DNA of 64,000 bases from CAMDPA01 sp965223035 (lineage in GTDB: Bacteria > Pseudomonadota > Alphaproteobacteria > Rhizobiales > Hyphomicrobiaceae), in the NCBI GenBank assembly GCA_965223035.1, contig OZ244980.1, forward strand, positions 5,456,001-5,520,000, given 5' to 3'. Shown piece after piece: positions 1-9,446 of this stretch; within the stretch, counting starts at the first letter, position 1; every line of letters starts with the position of its first letter. The notes beneath the pieces are model-generated. The model was given only the letters and a program-made list of their open reading frames with translations, was not told the origin of the DNA and did not search any database. The position numbers and the translations under genes were made by a program.

Positions 1-1
1 G

Positions 2-1699
2 ACCGCTGAGTTTTCCCCCGGTTTGATACTGATCTTAGGCGCGATCGTTGTTCCGTTTCTCCCACGCACGCTGCGTGGGATCTATATGCTGGCGCTCCCG
101 ATCGTCGCCTTCTTTTATCTCCTATCGCTGCCGACCGGCGACCATGCTCAGATCGAGATACTGGGGCTGACGCTGAAGACGCTACGGATTGATCGGCTAA
201 GCCTCATATTCGGCTACATCTTTCTGCTGGCCGCGTTCCTGAACGTTATCTACGCGCTGCACGATCAGGACCGGATCCAGCAAGTCGCCGGTCTGGTCTA
301 CGCAGGCAGCGCGATCGGAGCGGTGTTTGCCGGCGACCTCGTCACGTTGTTCCTTTATTGGGAAGGCACGGCGATCGCATCGGTGTTTCTGATTTGGGCG
401 CGACGATCCGAAAAAGCGTTCGGCGCCGGTATGAGGTATCTCATCATCCAGGTTGGCTCCGGTGTCATTTTATTGGCCGGGCTGATGCTGCACTACCGAG
501 CAACGGGCTCGATCGCATTCGATCAACTCGGGTTGGACGGTAGTTTGGGCAATTGGTTGATCTTCATAGCCTTCGGGATCAAATGCGCGTTTCCGCTGCT
601 GCATAACTGGTTGCAGGACGCTTATCCCGAGGCAACCGTGACCGGCACCGTCGCCCTTTCGGCGTTCACCACCAAACTAGCGGTCTATGCGCTGGCGCGC
701 GGATACGCGGGGACCGACATTCTGATCGCCATCGGGGCGACGATGACGGCGTTCCCTATCTTTTATGCCGTGATCGAGAACGATTTGCGCCGCGTGTTGG
801 CGTACAGCCTGAACAATCAGCTTGGTTTCATGGTCGTTGGTATTGGCATCGGCACCGAGTTGGCGCTCAATGGTACCGCCGCCCACGCGTTTTGCCACAT
901 CCTCTATAAGGCACTGCTGTTCATGTCGATGGGAGCGGTGCTGTACCGGGTCGGCACGGTGAAAGGCTCCGAACTGGGCGGGCTGTTCAAGTCCATGCCC
1001 TGGACGACAGGTTTCTGTATCGTGGGCGCCGCATCAATTTCGGCATTTCCGCTGTTCAGCGGATTTGTTTCGAAGTCGATGATCATATCCGCGGCGATGA
1101 AGGAGGAGTTGCTGTGGACCTGGTTGATTCTCTTGTTTGCGAGCGCCGGCGTGTTTCACCATTCGGGGATTAAGATCCCATATTTTGCATTCTTCGCTCA
1201 TGATTCCGGGAAGCGGTGCGATGAAGCGCCCCTTAACATGCTGATCGCGATGGGAATCACCGCTGCGTTGTGCATTGGTATTGGCGTGTTTCCCTCGCTG
1301 TTGTATGCGATCTTGCCCTACCCGGTTGCCTACGAGCCGTATACCTTCGATCACGTGGTCACGCAGCTCCAGTTGTTGCTGTTCTCCGCACTGGCCTTCA
1401 CCGTGCTGATGCTCACGGGGGTCTATCCTCCTGAGCTGCGATCAATCAATCTCGACTTCGATTGGATCTACCGCAAGCTGGGCAAGGAGGTGCTGGTTGC
1501 GGCCGACCACGCGGCCGATTGGGTTTGGCAGCGGCTTGAGGGGGTTGCCCGCTCTATCGCCGTGGCGATCGCCAATGTGACCCATCACCATCACGGCCCC
1601 GACAGCATATTCGGTCGAGCCTGGCCGACCGGTCGCATGGCATTTTGGACCACCGTAATGCTCGGCGCATATCTGTTGGCCTCCTTCGTTCGCATGTGA
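2..1699 (+). CDS. Cation/proton antiporter subunit D-like membrane protein (5' end cut by window edge)
   Basis: Proton-translocating subunit of the NuoL/MnhD type, found in Mrp-like Na+(K+)/H+ antiporters in the inner membrane. The protein is almost wholly hydrophobic helices. A charged helix region near residue 190 (NWLQDAYPEA) and the segment ENDLRRVLAYSLNNQLG are typical of this family. The frame is open to base 2, and a different frame ends in TGA at 7-9, so the true start is probably an ATG at the window border overlapping the previous gene's stop as ATGA-type coupling. That suggests an operon of antiporter subunits upstream. The first start codon inside the window is TTG at 23. A His-rich stretch lies near the C-terminus. 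The gene ends facing the RimK-like gene. Confidence 0.85.
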   Translation, partial: TAEFSPGLILILGAIVVPFLPRTLRGIYMLALPIVAFFYLLSLPTGDHAQIEILGLTLKTLRIDRLSLIFGYIFLLAAFLNVIYALHDQDRIQQVAGLVYAGSAIGAVFAGDLVTLFLYWEGTAIASVFLIWARRSEKAFGAGMRYLIIQVGSGVILLAGLMLHYRATGSIAFDQLGLDGSLGNWLIFIAFGIKCAFPLLHNWLQDAYPEATVTGTVALSAFTTKLAVYALARGYAGTDILIAIGATMTAFPIFYAVIENDLRRVLAYSLNNQLGFMVVGIGIGTELALNGTAAHAFCHILYKALLFMSMGAVLYRVGTVKGSELGGLFKSMPWTTGFCIVGAASISAFPLFSGFVSKSMIISAAMKEELLWTWLILLFASAGVFHHSGIKIPYFAFFAHDSGKRCDEAPLNMLIAMGITAALCIGIGVFPSLLYAILPYPVAYEPYTFDHVVTQLQLLLFSALAFTVLMLTGVYPPELRSINLDFDWIYRKLGKEVLVAADHAADWVWQRLEGVARSIAVAIANVTHHHHGPDSIFGRAWPTGRMAFWTTVMLGAYLLASFVRM

Positions 1700-1721
1700 A
1701 CGATCGTGGGCGCAGATGCCG

Positions 1722-2651
1722 TTACAAGATCGCGCGGTGGCCGTTGTCTCGGGTCGCGGCCGTGCCTCGCTGGGCATGGGCCTCCAGAAAAGCGATGATC
1801 TCGGCGGCGACATCGGTGCCAGTCGCGGTCTCGATGCCGCGCAAGCCAGGGGTCGAGTTCACCTCGATCACCAGCGGACCGCGTTGCGAGCGCAATAGGT
1901 CGACGCCGCAGGCGTTAAGACCCAATGCGTCGGCTGCGCCGATCGCTGCCGCCTGTTCCGCCTCGCTCAACTGGGTCGGCTGGGCCTTGCCGCCGCGATG
2001 CAAGTTGGCGCGGAATTCCTGACCGTGGCCGACGCGCGTGATCGCGGCAACGGCACTACCCCCGACCACCATCACCCGGACATCCGAGCCTTGTGCCTCC
2101 CTGATATATTCTTGCACCAGGATATTGGCATTGGCGGCGCTGAAGGCTTCGATCATCGAAATCGCTGAGATTGTGGTCTCGGCCAGCATCACACCCATAC
2201 CCTGGGTGCCCTCCACCAGCTTGACGATCACCGGCGCACCACCGACCGCCTTGATCACGGCCTCGGCCGTGCGCGGACCGTGCGCGAACGCCGTAGCGGG
2301 CAGGCCGATGCCGCGGCGGGCCAACAGCTGCAGTGCGCGCAACTTGTCTCGTGATCGGCCGATCGCCTCGCTCTCGTTCAAAGACAACACACCGCTGATC
2401 TCGAATTGGCGCAGAACCGCCAGCCCGTAGGGCGTGATCGAGGCGCCGATCCGCGGGATCACCGCATCATAATGGCCAATGACCTTGCCGCCGTACCACA
2501 GCTTGGGTCGGCTGGAGGTGATATTCATATGGACATGTAAGGTATTGACGATATCCAGCTGGTGTCCGCGCATGCGCGCTGCCTCTGCGATCCGCCGATG
2601 TGAATAAAGCGCCGGATTACGGGCCAGCATGACAAAGCGCATCGGCTCCAC
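1722..2651 (-). CDS. rimK: RimK-like ATP-grasp ligase (ribosomal protein S6 glutamate ligase family)
   Basis: 309 aa, the usual RimK length. RimK proteins add glutamates to the C-terminus of ribosomal protein S6, and relatives ligate other amino acids. The N-terminal third holds the substrate domain; the ATP-grasp part starts near residue 100 (SRDKLRALQLLARRGIGLP). It contains the nucleotide-binding stretch PVIVKLVEGTQGMGV, the conserved LVQEYI and DVRVMVVGG segments, and the metal-binding end VIEVNSTPGLRGIE. Start ATG at 2651. Convergent with the antiporter gene with 22 bp between stops, so it is a separate transcription unit. Some homologues make glutamate tails or act on other substrates, so the S6 target is inferred. 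Confidence 0.88.
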   Translation of the reverse strand: MEPMRFVMLARNPALYSHRRIAEAARMRGHQLDIVNTLHVHMNITSSRPKLWYGGKVIGHYDAVIPRIGASITPYGLAVLRQFEISGVLSLNESEAIGRSRDKLRALQLLARRGIGLPATAFAHGPRTAEAVIKAVGGAPVIVKLVEGTQGMGVMLAETTISAISMIEAFSAANANILVQEYIREAQGSDVRVMVVGGSAVAAITRVGHGQEFRANLHRGGKAQPTQLSEAEQAAAIGAADALGLNACGVDLLRSQRGPLVIEVNSTPGLRGIETATGTDVAAEIIAFLEAHAQRGTAATRDNGHRAIL

Positions 2652-2870
2652 TCCTTCCGCGACCGGCGCGACAGCGGTTCACTGGCGCAAACTGAACAAC
2701 AGCTCCGTCGCCGACAATGCCGACCGTGTGATGGCGTTCACCATCTCCGCGCTCACCTTACGATCTCGAGGCCGATATCGGTATCAGATTGGTGTCGCAG
2801 GTGTCTCGAACAGTGCCGCGCGCGCAACGCATTTGATACGACGACGTCAGCAACGGCCGCGCTACATCGG

Positions 2871-3252
2871 TTCCGCCTTAGACGGACTGACCACCAAGAT
2901 CCTGGCGCTCACGGATGCGCTTGGCAAGCTGGTGCGGTTCCAGCTTCTGCCGGGCCATCGCGACGACACGGTCGGTGTCGCGCCGCTGATTGCAGGTGTT
3001 GCGTTCGACGCCTTGCAGGCCGATAAGGCGTTCGATGTGAACTGGAGCATCGATGCGTGGCATGAACCTGGCGCCAAGGTCGTCATTTCGCAAATGCGGC
3101 ATCGCATGGTGCCACTTGAGATCGACGCTGAAATCTACAAATGGCGCCATCTCATCGAGAACTTGTTCTGCAAACTCAAACCGTTCAAGCGCATCGCTAT
3201 GCGCAGCGCCAAAACCGACGACAGCTTCGCCGCGATGATCAATCGAGCCTGA
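2871..3252 (+). pseudogene. Degenerate IS5-family transposase, C-terminal part only
   Basis: The translated stretch from about 2871 matches the second half of the intact transposase at 59.9-60.3 kb of this window. Shared segments are TKILALTDALGKLVRF, the DTVGVAPLI block, the DKAFD and IDAW region, and IYKWRHLIEN-FCKLK-FKRIA (the DDE-domain tail containing the catalytic Glu). The first half (DUF4096-type N-terminus and first catalytic Asp) is absent; the upstream part of the open frame is unrelated sequence. It is therefore a remnant, diverged by many substitutions, not a working gene. A palindromic repeat copy lies just downstream (3304-3363), as also found next to the intact element. Confidence 0.8.
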
Positions 3253-3303
3253 TACTCAACGGGCCCGAGGGCAGACATGCGCCGGCCGGGGTGGCGGGCG
3301 CGC

Positions 3304-3363
3304 TAGATCATCGCGCCTTGAATCGGGATCGTTTCGATTCCGATTAAAGGCAGGTTGCTCTAG
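3304..3363. repeat. Palindromic CTAG-bounded repeat, hybrid B-left/A-right form
   Basis: Starts TAGATCATCGCGCC and ends GGCAGGTTGCTCTAG, with a GATTAAAGG-type palindromic core. It joins the left end of module B to the right end of module A of the family described under the findings. Its last bases CTA (3360-3362) form the stop codon of the J-domain gene on the minus strand. Confidence 0.85.
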
Positions 3364-5186
3364 GCTTCCGAGCGACGACCTTGGATCAGGTCCCAGGCCA
3401 CATTGATCCGCTTGATGCGTTGCTCGCGGTTGCGGCGATCATCCTCGTCGCGGGCGTGATCGGGGTGCCAGCTCTGCCGCAGGGCCTCCACCAGCTTCTT
3501 GACGATACGCTCATTGACATCGGGGTTCACGCCGAGCAGCGCATAGGCCTCCGTCTTATCGCGCGGCTCTTCCAGCTGCGCGCCGGCGGACGGCCCGTCG
3601 GCGAGACTGGAGCTCGCACCATCGGCAATCGCCGACAGACGCTGTAACTCACGGGTCAGCGATTGCGCCCGGCTGCGCGCCGACTTCCATTGGGTCGAAT
3701 CGGAAGGCTGCAGCGTCGACAGGCTCGCCAAGCGTTCCCCAGCGGCGTGGAGCTCTCGGGCGAGCACTTGGCGAACGGCAGTGGTGGCTGGCAACTGGTC
3801 GAGGCTCGCGCGCGCCGCACTCAACATGCGATGGGCCTGATCGATCAACTGAGCAGCGCTGCGGGCTTCCGCGTCGCGCATCGAATGGCCGATGGCAAGC
3901 CCTGTCGTCGGCGGTTCGACCGCCGCCGCGCCAGGGTCGCGGCCGGTCAACGCTGCGCCACAGTGCCCACCACCCTGAGGCCCATCGGTGCGACCACCTT
4001 GACCGTCTTGGCGGTGTGCACGAACCATCGACAGGGCCAGCAGAAACGCCAGCAACGCCATGCTAGCCGTGGCCGCCGTGCTCCAGCTCCATACCGAAAA
4101 ACGATGATCCGCCGAAGCGGCCGGTTCCCCGCGCTCGAGGCTGTTGTCACGCTGTGGGGGCTGACCTGGGCTAATCAGTTCGGTGCGCCAGCCATTGACG
4201 AGCGTTGACGACGCCTTTGATGGACGACTTTTTGGGGCCCAGACAAGATCGGGCTGAGATCGCGGGTGCTCGCTCGGTTCCGGCGGCACCGTGTCGGTCG
4301 CGCGGTCAGCGCTGACGCCGGTCGGTGCGGGTGGCGCAGCCGTTGAGGCAAAGCTGGCTGCGGCGCCGCGCGCTGCTCCTGCGACCGTCTGCTCGTTCAT
4401 CGACGCCATCAACGGGGCGGCGTTGGACCAGGCCGGCAACCTTGAACCCTCCACAGGGTCGATCCCGATCACGGCGTCCTTCGCTTCGGACCGGCCCTTG
4501 TCCGCCTGATCGGCCGGCGACGCCGATGCAGCATCGGCCGCAACGTCGGCAATGCCAGGCGCGCCGGGCGCTGGTCGTTCAAGCGTGGTCCATGGTCTGA
4601 TTGTGCTGGCTATCGCGATCGGTGCGGACAGCGACCCGGCAACGATACGGGCGCCGATCAGGTGCACCGGAGCATAACCCGCCGGCAGCACGAACGTCGG
4701 CCTCGAAGCCCGGTAGCGACCCGCATGCCAACAATCATCGAAAGACGCGCTGCCAAACAGCGCGATGTTTGACCCGGTGCTGCGCAGCCGCTCATAACAG
4801 TCGGCCTTGCCGCCCGGCCGATGGAAACGCGTGATGTGAATTCGCCCGGCCCGCCGCCGCGTGCGCAACTCTGCCCGCCTGGAGGCGATCGCGACGAAAA
4901 CGTCTGACCAGGGTACTTTGGCGCCGCCACAGTTGATCGAGAACCGATGGATCTTCCATGATTCGCAGGCGCGAACGGCGGCACCTACACAAGCGCTGTA
5001 CGCCCGACTGCGGCGCTTGCCGATGATGTCATAGGATGTGCGCGGTGCTGGGCTCAACTTGAGCTGATTGTGCTGCTTTGCACACGCGAACGGCATCGCC
5101 AGGCGTTCCCGGCCGGCCGCCTGGGACGTCGATAAGCAGGGTCCCAAGGCCACGAGCAGCCATAGCCCCCCCCAACCCACTCTCAT
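3360..5186 (-). CDS. Secreted/membrane-anchored J-domain protein
   Basis: About 608 aa from the chosen ATG at 5186. This start gives a clean signal peptide (MRVGWGGLWLLVALG, then an AxA-like SQAA site), and a GGGGG-rich ribosome site sits upstream; the longer open frame adds 20 residues with no signal. Domains in order: signal peptide; Cys-containing periplasmic region (about 25-165); long Ala/Pro/Ser-rich low-complexity region; one transmembrane helix (ASMALLAFLLALSMV); a helical region; and a C-terminal J-domain with the HPD motif (SWHPDHARDE). J-domains stimulate Hsp70 partners. With the helix as membrane anchor, the J-domain should face the cytoplasm. The client is unknown. Its TAG stop lies inside a palindromic repeat. 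Confidence 0.8.
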   Translation of the reverse strand: MRVGWGGLWLLVALGPCLSTSQAAGRERLAMPFACAKQHNQLKLSPAPRTSYDIIGKRRSRAYSACVGAAVRACESWKIHRFSINCGGAKVPWSDVFVAIASRRAELRTRRRAGRIHITRFHRPGGKADCYERLRSTGSNIALFGSASFDDCWHAGRYRASRPTFVLPAGYAPVHLIGARIVAGSLSAPIAIASTIRPWTTLERPAPGAPGIADVAADAASASPADQADKGRSEAKDAVIGIDPVEGSRLPAWSNAAPLMASMNEQTVAGAARGAAASFASTAAPPAPTGVSADRATDTVPPEPSEHPRSQPDLVWAPKSRPSKASSTLVNGWRTELISPGQPPQRDNSLERGEPAASADHRFSVWSWSTAATASMALLAFLLALSMVRAHRQDGQGGRTDGPQGGGHCGAALTGRDPGAAAVEPPTTGLAIGHSMRDAEARSAAQLIDQAHRMLSAARASLDQLPATTAVRQVLARELHAAGERLASLSTLQPSDSTQWKSARSRAQSLTRELQRLSAIADGASSSLADGPSAGAQLEEPRDKTEAYALLGVNPDVNERIVKKLVEALRQSWHPDHARDEDDRRNREQRIKRINVAWDLIQGRRSEA

Positions 5187-5372
5187 GAGCGTAGCGCCCC
5201 CTGATGCCTCCGCGTCAATTCCGCTCTTGACGCCAAACCGCGGCATGACTGTGGCAAAGTTTGCGGTGGTTTGGGACCTGCCACATCATCGGGTAACCTG
5301 ATGCAACGGTGAACTGACGTTGGCCGCTGTTCGGCTGAGCAAGCGCCTCCAGGCCTGCAGGAACGCGTTAAG

Positions 5373-6902
5373 ATGATGGAAAACCAAAACCTTTTTGCTT
5401 TGATCGAAACCCAATGCGCCACCAGCCGGGATCGGCCAGCCTTTGTCACACCGCACGGTGAGATAACGACCTATGGGGAGCTGGCACAACAGGTCGCCCG
5501 CATGGCCAACGCCCTCAAAACTGCCGGCGTGGAGCCGGGCGATCGGGTTACGGCGCAGGTCGAAAAATCGCTCGCGAACGTTGTGCTGTACCTTGGATGT
5601 CTCAAGGCGGGCGGTGTCTTCAATCCGCTCAACGCCGGATATACGCCGGTGGAGCTCGACTATTTCATCGGCGATGCCGAGCCCCGCGTGTTGGTGTGTC
5701 AAACGTCAACGCGCGACGTGCTTGAGCCGATCGCCAACCGCCATGGGGTCGGATCAACCCTGTTTTTGGAGCCGGATGGTCGGGGATCGCTGTCGGATTT
5801 GGCCGCGGCCCAATCGAGCGCGCATTCAACGGTGCATCGCACCGATGATGATTTGGCCTCGCTCATCTATACTTCTGGCACCACCGGGCGCTCCAAGGGC
5901 GCGATGATTACCCATGGCAATTTGACCTCGAATTTGTCGGCCTTGTGCGCGGCCTGGCAGATCACCGGCGACGACGTGCTTTTGCACGCGCTGCCAATTT
6001 TTCATGTTCATGGTTTGTTTGTTGCGATCAACACCTGCCTGGCACAAGGCGCCAAGCTGATATGGATGCCCAGGTTCGACCCTTCTGAATTGGTGCGGTT
6101 GATGCCGCAGGCGACCATGCTGATGGGCGTTCCGACCTTTTACACGCGCTTGCTTGCGCACCCCGGTTTCGGTCGCCAGACGGCGCAACACATGCGGCTG
6201 TTCATCTCCGGCTCTGCGCCGCTGTTGGCGGAAACCCACGACGCGTTTCGGGAGCGCACCGGCCATGCCATTCTTGAACGCTACGGCATGACCGAAGCGG
6301 GCATGATCACGTCGAATCCCTATGCCAGCGGCGGGCGCATCGCCGGTACGGTCGGTTATGCCCTACCGGGGATTTCGGTGCGAACCGTGGGTCCCGATCG
6401 GACCGTGTTGGGTGCTGGCGAAGTTGGCGGGATCGAAATCAAAGGTCCCAACGTGTGCAGCGGTTACTGGCGCAATCCGGAAAAGACTCAAGCCGAGTTT
6501 CGCGCTGATGGTTATTTCGTCACGGGAGACCTGGGTACGCTGGCCGCCGACGGGCGTTTGAGCATTGTCGGACGCGCCAAAGATCTCATCATTTCTGGCG
6601 GCCTCAATGTCTATCCGAAAGAGATTGAGGATGAGCTCAATGCCTTGCCTGAGGTTGCAGAGGCTGCCGTTATCGGGGTTCCACACCCTGACTTAGGCGA
6701 AGGCGTGGTTGCCATCCTGACCCGGGTCGAAAACAGTGCAATTCGGTCACATGACGCCATAATTGCGTATCTGGAGTCGCGATTAGCGAAATTTAAGGTA
6801 CCAAAACGTATATATGAGGTTGACGCCCTGCCCCGTAACGCTATGGGCAAGGTACAAAAAGTCGAACTCCGGCAGCATTATGAGTCGGTATTCAGCGACT
6901 GA
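5373..6902 (+). CDS. matB: Malonyl-CoA synthetase (acyl-adenylate-forming enzyme)
   Basis: 509 aa; ANL-superfamily enzyme that makes malonyl-CoA from malonate, CoA and ATP. Visible motifs are the P-loop-like SLIYTSGTTGRSKGAM, the HALPIFHVHGLFVA segment and RLFISGSAPLL, both characteristic of MatB, and ERYGMTEAGM. The hinge region (TGDLGTLAADGRLSIVGRAKDLIISGG) and the catalytic Lys in LPRNAMGKVQK near the C-terminus are also present. The overall pattern resembles Rhodopseudomonas MatB closely, so malonate is preferred as substrate over long-chain acids, but this is by family resemblance. Two ATGs in tandem at 5373 and 5376 could serve as start. It is monocistronic as far as seen; no malonyl-CoA decarboxylase (matA) is adjacent. 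Confidence 0.88.
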   Translation: MMENQNLFALIETQCATSRDRPAFVTPHGEITTYGELAQQVARMANALKTAGVEPGDRVTAQVEKSLANVVLYLGCLKAGGVFNPLNAGYTPVELDYFIGDAEPRVLVCQTSTRDVLEPIANRHGVGSTLFLEPDGRGSLSDLAAAQSSAHSTVHRTDDDLASLIYTSGTTGRSKGAMITHGNLTSNLSALCAAWQITGDDVLLHALPIFHVHGLFVAINTCLAQGAKLIWMPRFDPSELVRLMPQATMLMGVPTFYTRLLAHPGFGRQTAQHMRLFISGSAPLLAETHDAFRERTGHAILERYGMTEAGMITSNPYASGGRIAGTVGYALPGISVRTVGPDRTVLGAGEVGGIEIKGPNVCSGYWRNPEKTQAEFRADGYFVTGDLGTLAADGRLSIVGRAKDLIISGGLNVYPKEIEDELNALPEVAEAAVIGVPHPDLGEGVVAILTRVENSAIRSHDAIIAYLESRLAKFKVPKRIYEVDALPRNAMGKVQKVELRQHYESVFSD

Positions 6903-7026
6903 TCGGCGGGATTGACCTGCCTGCGCTTGTGCAAGTGGCGCACGCGCGAGACCCCAGCAGGGGGTATTTAACCTTTTCACTGCGCTTGATTTCCTGCTCT
7001 ATGTTGCCTCAATAGGGAGGCTCAGA

Positions 7027-7606
7027 ATGCGGACGATCGCTGCCAATTCGGTATGGCAGCGGCGGCTGTGTGAGCAAGTCGCGAGGAAAGAGATGAGTTC
7101 CGAGCCCGTCGTTGGTTTGCCGACACTCGCACCTGGGCGCGCCCAAGTCCGTCCCAGAATCGGACAGATCCGTGATCTGCCGATCGGCGGGATGCGCGAC
7201 CGGTACGGTGCGCATGTGTCGGCGCTGAACGGCCGATTGAGCGCATTGGACGATATGCCACGTGCACAGCCCAATGCTCTCGGGCAGCACATTGCGCGTC
7301 TGGCAGGTGCCGACGGGCTCGGCTGGGCGCAACGCACGCCAACCGCTGCTCGCGCCCGCGTACCGCGTCTCACCCATGACCTGGCGGGCCGCGGAGATCA
7401 CAACCATCGAAAGATGGATCTTGGTCGGGCAGCCGGACCTGTTATCCGTCGGGAGATCGGCGAGCGCAGGCCGGGGCGAGTTGGCTTCGCAATTGGATTT
7501 GGCTGGGGAGGCCAATTCCGCCGTGATCATTGAACGATGGCCGAGGGGAGGCTGCGAGGAGCAATGCACTGGCAAGGCAAACGAGATTGGTCGCCCAACA
7601 TTATGA
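7027..7606 (+). CDS. Uncertain gene upstream of the GTPase, possibly frameshifted
   Basis: ATG at 7027 follows a strong ribosome site (AGGGAGG, 6 bases upstream) and opens a frame with good GC-rich third positions until about 7360. The same frame then degrades to Gly/Arg-rich sequence and stops at 7533. From about 7370 a different frame (open from GTG 7262) looks more protein-like (MTWRAAEITTIERWILVG, then PDLLSVGRS) and stops at TGA 7604-7606. That stop overlaps the ATG of the GTPase gene as ATGA, a classic translational-coupling arrangement. I infer one gene broken by a +1 change, or two short overlapping genes. I recognise no domain in either frame. The ribosome site and the coupling both say the operon starts here. 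Confidence 0.4.
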
Positions 7607-8106
7607 TCAAAAAACTGATCTTGCTGGGCGAAATTGGTGTCGGCAAAACCTCGCTGGCACGGCGATTAGTGTCCGATACGTTCGGCGACAATTACAAAGC
7701 CACGATCGGTGTCGATATTTATCGCTACGAGTTGGATTCCGCGCGGGTAGGGACTCCTTTCCAATTCCTGATGTGGGATACGGACGGCAGCTTTGGTGAG
7801 TCCATTATTCGACAATTCTATGCCCGCAAATCGGACGCTGCGATGATAATCGCCGATGTCACTCGGCCATCGACGATCGACACGATGGTCCGGATGAGCC
7901 AGCAATACAAGCAAGCTGCGCCTGGCCGCTACGTGGCCCACGTGCTGAATAAAGTCGATCTCGTCGAAAACGAGGTACCCGCGGAGATCAGGCAAAGGCT
8001 GTTAAGCACCAACGTGCCGCTGTTTGAGACCAGTGCTGCCAGCGGTCTTCAGGTCAAGCACTCATTCCAAGAGGTTGCGCAAAGCATCATCCAGCTCGAG
8101 ATGTAA
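7603..8106 (+). CDS. Rab/Ras-like small GTPase
   Basis: About 167 aa from ATG 7603, which overlaps the upstream stop (ATGA); the open frame runs further up without a better start. Fold signature of a Ras-superfamily GTPase: G1 GEIGVGKTS (residues 8-16), Rab-like switch I ATIGVDIYRYE, G3 WDTDGSFGES, G4 NKVD and G5 ETSA. The switch II motif reads DTDGS where Rab proteins have DTAGQ, so the catalytic Gln position is not Gln; intrinsic hydrolysis may be slow or use another residue. No C-terminal prenylation motif, as expected for bacteria. Followed after 24 bp by a histidine kinase and then a receiver protein, so it likely acts in the same signalling pathway. The effector is unknown. Confidence 0.85.
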   Translation: MIKKLILLGEIGVGKTSLARRLVSDTFGDNYKATIGVDIYRYELDSARVGTPFQFLMWDTDGSFGESIIRQFYARKSDAAMIIADVTRPSTIDTMVRMSQQYKQAAPGRYVAHVLNKVDLVENEVPAEIRQRLLSTNVPLFETSAASGLQVKHSFQEVAQSIIQLEM

Positions 8107-8129
8107 GCACGTTTATTTGGACTGATCGA

Positions 8130-9290
8130 ATGCACAATTCAACCCAGTCTGCATCGTTGACAGAAGCAACTGAATATCTGATTGCGCGCGGACAGGTCGG
8201 CATCGTGTGGATCGATGAGTCGCTGATCATCCGCGAGTGCTGGGGCGCCCTGATCGATTTCGTAAAGGTCGGCGTACCGATTGGCCTGGCTTTCCTACCG
8301 CTCTATGGCCTCGAAGATGAAATCAAGCGGCTGCGCGAGCGAACACTAGCAGAGCTGGAGCTAAAGAATGTCGCGATGATCGATCCCAATGGCGAGGGCC
8401 CACGCCTGAATTGCCAGGTCAATTGGGTCGAAGCCAGCCAGCGATACCTGCTGATCGTCGAGCGATTGACGCTACAGGCTGAATTCGAAGCCGAGCTGGA
8501 GAACCAAAGTCGGCGCCGGGCGCTGGCGGAGGCGAAGGCTCTGGAACAGGCTAAAGAACTGGCCGCGGCCAATGCCGAACTGTCTCGCGCCAATCGGGAA
8601 TTGTCGGAGTTCGCCGCGATTATCTCGCACGACCTGAAATCACCGATGCGTGCTCTGCGTTACTATGCGGAGGATATCGAGACCGCCCTGGCGGCCGACG
8701 ATATTGTCGACGCGCGCGATCACATCGACGCCTTGAAGAACCAAACCAAGCGGATGGCGCAGATGCTGACCGACCTGTTGGCCTATGCCCGCATCGGTCG
8801 GGTGGAGGAGGCGGTGATGGCCATCGACACGCGCCAGCTGGTCGAAGCGATCGTGGTGTCCTTGCCGCGACCGAGTGAATTTCGCATTGAGATCATCGGT
8901 CGGTGGCCGGTCTTGAAAACGGTGGTACCGGCGCTCGACCTGGTCCTGCGCAACTTGATCGACAATGCGCTCAAGCACCACGATCGCCGTGACGGCCACG
9001 TGACAATTGCAGCAGCGCCAATGGAAAATGGGGCGACTTTTACGATCAGCGACGACGGCCCAGGGATCCCTTTGCGTTACCACGGCGTCGTGTTCCAGCC
9101 ATTCTGTAAGCTCGGCGAAGCCGCGGCGGAGGAGGCCGAAATATCGGCCAATCCAGGCAGCGGCATGGGCCTTTCCCTAGTCCGCAAGACCGTTGAGACG
9201 GTCGGCGCGACGATCGAACTGGAATCAGCCCCGGCTGCTGGGCGGGGGTCATGCTTCCGACTGACTTGGCCAGGTGAGCAAGCCTCCTAA
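8130..9290 (+). CDS. Sensor histidine kinase (HisKA-HATPase), cytoplasmic
   Basis: 386 aa with no transmembrane segment, so a soluble sensor. Residues 1-115 look PAS-like (GQVGIVWIDESLIIREC at the beginning). A coiled-coil linker follows (QAEFEAELENQSRRRALAE, then AKELAAANAELSRANREL). HisKA has the phospho-acceptor His in IISHDLKSPMRAL (about residue 170). The ATPase domain has the N box NLIDNALKHH, G1 SDDGPGIP and the G2 box NPGSGMGLSLV. It belongs to the phytochrome-like/PAS histidine kinase group that pairs with short receiver proteins. The gene lies 24 bp behind the small GTPase and about 150 bp before the receiver gene. The signal is unknown; the GTPase is a reasonable input or output partner by context only. 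Confidence 0.88.
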   Translation: MHNSTQSASLTEATEYLIARGQVGIVWIDESLIIRECWGALIDFVKVGVPIGLAFLPLYGLEDEIKRLRERTLAELELKNVAMIDPNGEGPRLNCQVNWVEASQRYLLIVERLTLQAEFEAELENQSRRRALAEAKALEQAKELAAANAELSRANRELSEFAAIISHDLKSPMRALRYYAEDIETALAADDIVDARDHIDALKNQTKRMAQMLTDLLAYARIGRVEEAVMAIDTRQLVEAIVVSLPRPSEFRIEIIGRWPVLKTVVPALDLVLRNLIDNALKHHDRRDGHVTIAAAPMENGATFTISDDGPGIPLRYHGVVFQPFCKLGEAAAEEAEISANPGSGMGLSLVRKTVETVGATIELESAPAAGRGSCFRLTWPGEQAS

Positions 9291-9446
9291 TCGATTCCTC
9301 CGGCAAACTTTGTAGTGTTCAGGAAATTCTGCTATCAAGGCGGATGCGTGAAACACGTGCGCGTGTTCGCCCTGCGGATTGCTAGCCCCATCCTGATTTT
9401 TTTCGAGCCCTACAGTGCGGCTGCCGGATGGTGCGAGGAGAAGTTC

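Noticed and set aside
2629..3252. 207-codon ORF as a complete protein
   Set aside because: Only the part after about 2871 is transposase-like and it lacks the N-terminal half, so it is a remnant.
7009..7575. 188-codon minus-strand ORF before the GTPase gene
   Set aside because: The plus strand has a strong ribosome site and coupling to the GTPase; the minus frame is Cys/Pro-rich with no support.
9315..9446. N-terminal extension of the response regulator
   Set aside because: A clear ribosome site supports ATG 9447 and the extension does not match receiver proteins.
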